Origin: Chiridota heheva
Lineage: Eukaryota; Echinodermata; Holothuroidea; Apodida; Chiridotidae
Direction: 5' to 3'
DNA length: 64,000 bases
Assembly (NCBI GenBank): GCA_020152595.1
Contig: JAIGNY010001912.1
Coordinates: forward strand, 1,997,501-2,061,500
Both the position numbers and the translations under genes were made by a program. Position 1 is the first letter of the stretch; every line of letters begins with the position of its first letter. This document shows, in pieces, positions 58,637-64,000 of the stretch. The notes under the pieces were generated by a model. That model saw nothing but the letters and a program-made list of their open reading frames with translations, was not told the origin of the DNA and did not search any database.

Positions 58637-58925
58637 AGGTGCAGTGGCTCAACCAGTGGTTAAGGAATTTCATATGCAAAGGTACCAGGTTTGACTCCCG
58701 TCGCGAGTGCTACATTGTGTCCTTGGGCAAGACACTCTCACTTGTTCCAGTCCACTTAACTGTAACATGAGTATCAGCACTGTTGGGTAGTTTTAGCCTG
58801 CTTTTAACTTATCCCCAGTTATAACTGGCATTGCGTTCAGGGGGAGAAATGTGCTCTCATCCGCTTGTGTCATGGAAACCTGGTATAAGCATTGGACCCT
58901 ATGGGCCTAATGGCTCAGATGTTTT
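58637..58925 (+). mobile_element. tRNA-derived SINE, second full copy
   Basis: A-box-like TGGCTCAACCAG (58645-58656), B box GGTTTGACTCC (58688-58698), then 'attgtgtccttgggcaagacac', 'ccagtccactta', 'tcatccgctt' and a closing 'ggctcagatg'. The same family as 5866-6150, in the same orientation, and about as diverged. Confidence 0.8.
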
Positions 58926-59640
58926 TAATCTATTCTTCATATTAAGCCATTAAAAGCTTCAAAATAAATTTTCAGAAAAATGTATGGTGAATCTTCAAAA
59001 GGATGTTAGATTCAGATGTTTTCTTAACCACTGTTGTAGTAGAGGCTTACATGACAGTAGTTTTAAATAGAATTGACATGTTAACCATCTGACTGTGCTT
59101 TACATATTTTCTGGAATGTTCAGCTTCACAAGTTTCAAAATGGGAACATTTTAATTGAATTTGATATTTTTTTAGTATAAGTAGTATTTATTTAACATTT
59201 GTCATTAAGTCAATTTGTCTTCCTTTTCTGAGCAACATTGACCACAAAATTGTATCAATTTTGCAAAAGTACTAATAAAATACCTATGAAATTTAAAAAA
59301 TCAAAATGATTTTTTTGAAAAAGTGTGAAAGTGAGACTGGATATCTGATATGGGCATGCAAGAGTGACCTCCAATTGTAAGGTACAATGATTGTCAATAG
59401 TTGTTTTGAATCAAGTTCTGATCTCACTTCCTTATTGAACTGACCGGGCTGAGACCAGGAAGGCTGAGAGGAAGTAATTAAATGCATCTGATCTAAATCT
59501 ATATCTTGTTGTTCTCATATGGTTCTTTAAAAGTTTTGCAGTTTTGAGCTATAATGATGACATCAAATTCATGAAAATGAATTCTTTCTAAAAATAGGCA
59601 ACACATTCATAGATTAGAAACTTTGGCCCGTCACTTACCT
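58926..59640. other. Gene-poor stretch
   Basis: No exon supported. The minus-strand frame at 59293-59487 has no recognised motif. Confidence 0.4.
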
Positions 59641-59712
59641 CACCTAGTCTCTTCAGGCCTCCTGACCCATAAGGCTTCAGTGCACTCTCTACACTGGACT
59701 GTTATTTGCAAC

Positions 59713-60060
59713 TCATCTGGTTTCTGTCCACGAGCTCCATCCCATCACTTTTCTCTCCTTATCAACTGTCCTTCTCCAGGTCGTTCTAGGACAACCAACT
59801 TTCCTTCTCCCCTCTGGTTTCCACGTCATAGCTGTCACACAGTGCTTAATAGTGCTCATGTGCATCACATGACCAATCCACCTCCACCATTTTCTTTTTA
59901 CTTCATGTGCTGATTTTGTCATGTTTAGTGATTCTCAGTATTTCATCATTATATATTACATATGGCCATCTGATCTTAAAAATTCTCCTTTAGCATTTGA
60001 GCATAAATGTATCCAGCTTTTTATTATTTGCAACATTAACTCCATGTCTCGCAACCATAC
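59713..60060 (-). pseudogene. LINE RT C-terminal segment
   Basis: A minus-strand frame of 69 codons (59713-59922) carries W-W-R-W-I-G-H-V, then P-E-G-R-R-K-V-G-C-P-R-T-T-W-R-R, the standard C-terminal signature of these elements. Just upstream, in another frame, L-L-Y-G-C-E-T-W appears (about 60040-60062), the usual segment that precedes it. Stops separate the two. Confidence 0.8.
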
Positions 60061-60119
60061 AAGAGTACAGACTATATGGTTGACTGCCACTCAGCCACCT
60101 GTGCTAGAATGTTGCGCAG

Positions 60120-60651
60120 GACAAAAAAAAATTTGCTGGTGGTACTCCTTCCTCTTATAAATCCAGCCTGTTCATCTCTCATCTTACTGTCAACACCGTT
60201 TATAATTCTGTTAATTAAAACTCTTCCAAATACTTTGCTTGGCATGGATGTTTAGGTTATTCCATGCCAGTTATTGCATACAGTAGTGTTGCCTTTCTTA
60301 GGTTTTTTGTTATCAGTCCTTGCTTCCATGATTTTGGTATAACTTACTTTTCCCATACAATTCTGAACAGCTCTTCAAGCCATAATACTGATGTGCCTAT
60401 ATCAGCTTTTAACAACTCAGCAGTTAAATTATCCTTGCTTACAGCTTTGTTATTCTTTAGCTTCATCAATGCCTCTTTTATTTTGCTTCTTGTTATATAA
60501 CTGGTACTGATTTCATCTACTTCAGTGTCACGTGTTATGTTGGGAACTGAAAAAACAGGATCTGGTCTATTCAGTATCTCCTCAAAATGCTCTTTCCACC
60601 TCTATCTTTTTCTTTTCATCCGTTGATAAATTCCCATCCTTGTCATGTCTC
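60120..60651 (-). pseudogene. LINE RT N-terminal segment without catalytic core
   Basis: The minus strand reads R-W-K-E-H-F-E-E-I-L-N-R, then A-L-M-K-L-K-N-N-K-A, then E-Q-A-G-F, all landmarks of the RT N-terminus, interrupted by stops. The sequence then jumps to the C-terminal Y-G-C-E-T-W segment. The region that should carry the Y-x-D-D active site is absent, so about 200 residues are deleted. Confidence 0.75.
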
Positions 60652-60834
60652 TTATAGCATCCCAACCTTGGTCCTTTCATTGCAAGTTGTTTTGGTTATC
60701 TTGTAAAGCTCTCCCATTCTGCCATTACTAGCTGCTTCCTCTGCAGATGTAGCAAGGTCATCAACCCACTTTCTTTTATCTCTTCTTGTGCCTTTCTTCA
60801 CATCTTTGTCTTTTTCAGCATACTTAGCTCTCAT
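60652..60834 (-). pseudogene. LINE pre-RT helical segment
   Basis: A minus-strand frame of 60 codons with R-R-D-K-R-K-W-V-D-D-L-A, A-E-E-A-A and L-Y-K-I-T-K-T. This Lys/Arg-rich helical region lies between endonuclease and RT in this family. Confidence 0.75.
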
Positions 60835-60878
60835 AATATCTTTAATTCTAATTGATTTGGCATTCTCAATCTTAACCT

Positions 60879-61461
60879 TCAGCTGTTTTCTCTCCTCAAC
60901 ACATTTCCAACTTTCTCTGCTGGTCCATGGCTTTTGACCCGTCTTTTTGTACCCAAGGACCTTTTTAGCAGCCCCATTGTATACCTCTTCAAATGTCTGC
61001 CACTTACTCTCAGCTTCTTAATGTTATCAAGTTCTTCAGTTTTACCACAGCAGTCTTGTAAAACTTCATATCTATTTCGTAATTCAACCGAAAACTCTTC
61101 TCTGATTGCTGGTTGCTGTGACTTGATGGTATCATACTTTGGTCGACATGTCTTTGTTATCGGTTTTCCTTTCAATTTCAATCTAATCCTGGTCCATATC
61201 AGGTGGTGATCACCTGAAATGTCAGCCCCTCTCATCACTCTTGTCTAATATGGAGGTTCTGTGTTGCTTTGTTACAAGCACATGATCAATGTGGTTCTTT
61301 GTCCTCCCTCCTGGGGAAGTCCAGGTCTGTTTATGAATGAGTTTATGTGGACAAATTGTGTCAGTCACCAGTAAATTGTTGATATCACAGAAGTCCAAAA
61401 GCCTTTCACCATTAGCATTCCTTTCACCAATGCCATGCCTTCCAATTGGCCCCTGTAACAT
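60879..61461 (-). pseudogene. LINE APE-type endonuclease C-terminus
   Basis: The minus-strand frame 61222-61461 has G-R-H-G-I-G-E-R-N, then N-G-E-R-L-L-D-F-C, T-W-T-S-P-G-G-R-T and I-D-H-V-L-V. The next frame (60879-61238) begins R-G-A-D-I-S-G-D-H-H-L-I, the conserved S/G-D-H-H motif ending the exonuclease-endonuclease-phosphatase fold. The one-frame change near 61230 is an indel. The N-terminal half of the endonuclease is missing, replaced at 61447 by a tandem repeat. Confidence 0.8.
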
Positions 61462-61816
61462 ACATTAATCTACATTTTCAAAGAATGTAATGATAACAAT
61501 TTCCTTTCAAATACTTGCTTCTTCACAACAGATACAAATTAGTCAGCAGTATGAAATTGACATACGTGCAAGTATGCACAGATGCTTAAGGAAGAAACTA
61601 GTCAATTATATTCAAACGCATTGTTTTACTTTGGTCCCTGTAACATACATTAATCTACATTTCCAAAGAATGTAATGATAACAATTTCCTCACACAAGTA
61701 CTTGCTTCTTCACAACAAATACAAATTAGTCAGGAGCATGAAATTGGCATATGTGCAAATATGCACAGATGCTTAAGGAAGAAACCAATCAATATATCCA
61801 AATGCATTGTTTTACA
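61447..61816. repeat. 185-bp tandem duplication
   Basis: Two units, 61447-61631 and 61632-61816. Each starts ttgg(c/t)ccctgtaacatac and ends near caatgcattgttttac-like sequence, about 90% identical. The LINE relic ends exactly at the left unit. Confidence 0.85.
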
Positions 61817-63290
61817 AAGAGAGAAATTAGACTACTAACTACAATCTTGGACAAATTTAGTTGTCACGTTTTTAAACCCCTTCTACCCCGCCTCAATGTT
61901 GAAATTAAAGAGGAACATCCCAGGACATGTTTGTTTCAAGCAACATTGAAACAGGGTACAAGGGGAAAAGTGTGACAACAATTTTGTCCAAGACTGTACA
62001 GTACAACATAATCAACAGACAAAAGAATGAGGCACATGCATAACATTTAAGCATAAACCAATGTAAAAACAATTCACAAACAGTATTTAATTAGCTCCAT
62101 TAAAAACTGCATGCTCAATAAAGATTGATTGATTTTATTTTTTATAAGGGGTTTAAAAAGGTTTTATATTTGAACTTATGCAGGCATGACAAAAAGTCAA
62201 AATCTATGTGATGGGATATAAAAGTTTCCCCTGAAATAAATGCCTTTATATCTAGTCTACATTTGGGTGAAGCATGGTGAAATAAAGAATAACAAAAGCT
62301 CCTAACAATGATAAATTGATCTCTTTTTCAAATCCCCAGTGATTGATTGTAGCAGATAGTATATCATTTTGTAGCAGAATCCTCTGTAGTAGTGACTTTC
62401 AAACCACACACATACATCCATCGACACACACTAAAATAGACACTTATGTTCTAAGATATTACTAAAATACCATAAAGCTGTGTAAAAATCAAACACTCAA
62501 GTTTTGTCACTGAAACATTTAAATTGTAGAATTTATTTTTAATTTCATTAGTACATTTTATCAAAATAGGTCAAGGTAAATATACTTTAAAGAAGTGCAT
62601 CCAAAAGTTTCATAACAACAACCAAACATGACTGATGTGTGCTGAAGTGGACTGTTAGACTATTACTGCTGGCCAAAAATAAAGGCCTGAACAAGTAAGC
62701 CTAATTTTGTGGTTTTTACAAGCTCATAGCATCCCCAACAAATTCAATTGTTTTCTTTAGAAATCCAAAGAATTGACACAATAGGGAAGAAAATAATAAC
62801 TCTGAAATGGACTGTTTATGAAAAGTTGGATGTGGACAAATAGGTAAATATCATATCATAATATGAATGAAAATAGGTGAATATAATACCTGTAACAAAT
62901 TTCTTATATTTACATGAAAAATAACATCAACAATTTTGGCAATAAGAGTATGGACTGCTGGAATTTAGATATTAGTCAAATTAGTTATAATATGTATATT
63001 TTAATCACAGTTAGTAAAACATATTATTCCACCAAATTGTAGGATTTTTGTTCAAGTTCACACAAATCTGCATGCCACATATCTTTCTAAACAAACTTTG
63101 AACCCATAGTGTGAACCCATATGCTTTCATGCCTTAGGTACAGATGATAACCAAAAAAGCTTTGTAAGTGTAAAAGTCTTATGTTTTGAGCATAAACTGT
63201 AATTTATGTTTTCTGGGAATTTGTAATATAACAAAAAGGAGAAAATACAACACAGATACACTGTGTTAACTTCTTTACTAGGACTACATG
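61817..63290. other. Gene-poor stretch
   Basis: AT-rich; no exon, RNA gene or mobile element supported. Confidence 0.4.
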
Positions 63291-64000
63291 GAGCATGTTC
63301 TACCTTTGCCCTTCATTCCAGCCTTCTCCTCTCACTTTTCTTTTATCCCCAAGGTGATTAAAATCATGTTGTTCATAGCTATTTTGTCTGTGATGCTGAT
63401 TACAATCTCCATTATTTACATTTTTCCTCCTTGTAGTCCCCATTTTTTCCCTCGATACTTATTGCAATCTCCATCACTTTGTCAATCCTCTATGCATACT
63501 TTTCCTCCTTCCTCATTTCAGCTCCCATCACTTTCCTTGATCCTCATTAAAATATCCATCACATACTTACATCAATCCTCCATGCGATCTCCATCACTTC
63601 CTTGATCCATTGTAATACCCTCACTTTGTCAATCCTCCTTGTGATCCTCATCACTTCTTGATCCTCATTGCAATCCTATCACTTTTGTCAATCCGCCATG
63701 GGATCCCCATCACTTTCCTCTATCCTCAATTCAGTTCCAATCACTTTCCTTGATTCTCACTGCAATCCTGATCACTTTCCTCAGCCTCCATGCAATCCTC
63801 ATCACTTTCCTTTATCTTCATTCAACTCCCCATCACTGTTGTCAATCCTCCATGCAATCCGCATCACTTCCTTGATCCTTATTGCAATCTCCATCATTTT
63901 TGTCAATCCTCCATGTGATCCCCATCACTTTCCTTGATCTTCAATGCAATCCCATCACATTCGTCGATCCATGCAATCCCCATCACATTCCTTGATCCTC
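63291..64000. repeat. CT-rich degenerate satellite, continues past the window
   Basis: Irregular ~33-36-bp units built from 'tcaatcctccatgcaatcc', 'ccatcacttt' and 'ccttgatcctcattgcaatc'. The long Ser/Pro/His frames across it (63288-63937) are repeat artefacts. Confidence 0.85.

Larger units (their letters stand above)
59641..61458 (-). mobile_element. Non-LTR retrotransposon (LINE) relic, minus strand
   Basis: A single degraded ORF2-like coding sequence on the minus strand, read in the order endonuclease C-terminus (61222-61461), endonuclease end and linker (60879-61238), pre-RT helices (60652-60834), RT N-terminus (about 60120-60650), RT C-terminus (59713-60060). It is truncated at the 5' side within the endonuclease, internally deleted across the RT core, and carries frameshifts and stops. 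The family resembles invertebrate endonuclease-reverse transcriptases often annotated 'craniofacial development protein 2-like'. I do not assign the clade. Confidence 0.85.

Noticed and set aside
59623..59913. 96-codon plus-strand frame; also 60264-60500 and 60934-61209
   Set aside because: Antisense shadows of the minus-strand LINE coding sequence.
63288..63937. Two long plus-strand frames
   Set aside because: Ser/Pro/His-rich translations of the degenerate CT-rich satellite.

Overview
The window looks like AT-rich nuclear DNA (roughly one third G+C by eye) from a marine invertebrate animal. Reasons: nearly all reading frames are short, the few convincing coding segments are small exons with GT-AG borders on the minus strand, introns are long, and dispersed repeats dominate. 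These include tRNA-headed SINEs whose body resembles a SINE type I associate with echinoderms, hemichordates and amphioxus, as well as MITEs, a degraded non-LTR retrotransposon, minisatellites and an eroded Polinton/adintovirus-like locus. An echinoderm-type deuterostome is my best guess; the species cannot be read from the sequence. No rRNA, intact tRNA, CRISPR array, operon or other prokaryotic feature was seen.

Layout. 1-3 kb: the 3' end of a minus-strand host gene, three exons (2793-2863, 2149-2246, 1239-1304) in matching phase, then a possible 3' UTR running to about 200. 3-9 kb: gene-poor sequence, a SINE at 5866-6150, a 22-bp minisatellite near 7.2-7.4 kb, and a complex array at 7.65-8.9 kb carrying eight perfect ATGCAAAT octamers. 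9-18 kb: gene-poor, with short dispersed repeats, G-rich tracts and CACGTG/TGACG palindromes near 12.6 kb. 18.2-22.8 kb: a 21-bp minisatellite followed by a cluster of minus-strand coding relics. These include a jelly-roll capsid-like C-terminus, an adenain-like cysteine protease broken by a frameshift and lacking its expected His, and three further frames that I cannot name. 23-31 kb: repeats, including two 101-bp GC-rich TTAA-flanked MITEs inserted in one of two copies of a ~370-bp repeat.

31-52 kb: a 22-bp minisatellite (31636-31921), a ~1-kb TTAA element with an internal tRNA-like promoter (about 33.97-34.96 kb, and again at 51374-52392), and a ~159-bp tandem array. It also holds a 266-bp insertion element in two places, a large inverted duplication (44.65-45.4 against 48.9-49.4 kb), a 508-bp foldback element and a ~300-bp satellite interrupted by a hAT-like MITE. 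52.7-54.8 kb: up to four phase-compatible minus-strand exons of a second, unidentified host gene. 55.6-58.9 kb: a tandem duplication, a TIR element and a second SINE. 59.6-61.5 kb: a minus-strand non-LTR retrotransposon relic with an endonuclease C-terminus, an RT N-terminus and an RT C-terminus but no RT catalytic core. 61.4-64 kb: a 185-bp tandem duplication, gene-poor sequence and a CT-rich degenerate satellite reaching the window edge.

No pathway or operon logic links the genes. The window is two fragments of host genes set in a dense accumulation of mobile-element and virus-like relics.
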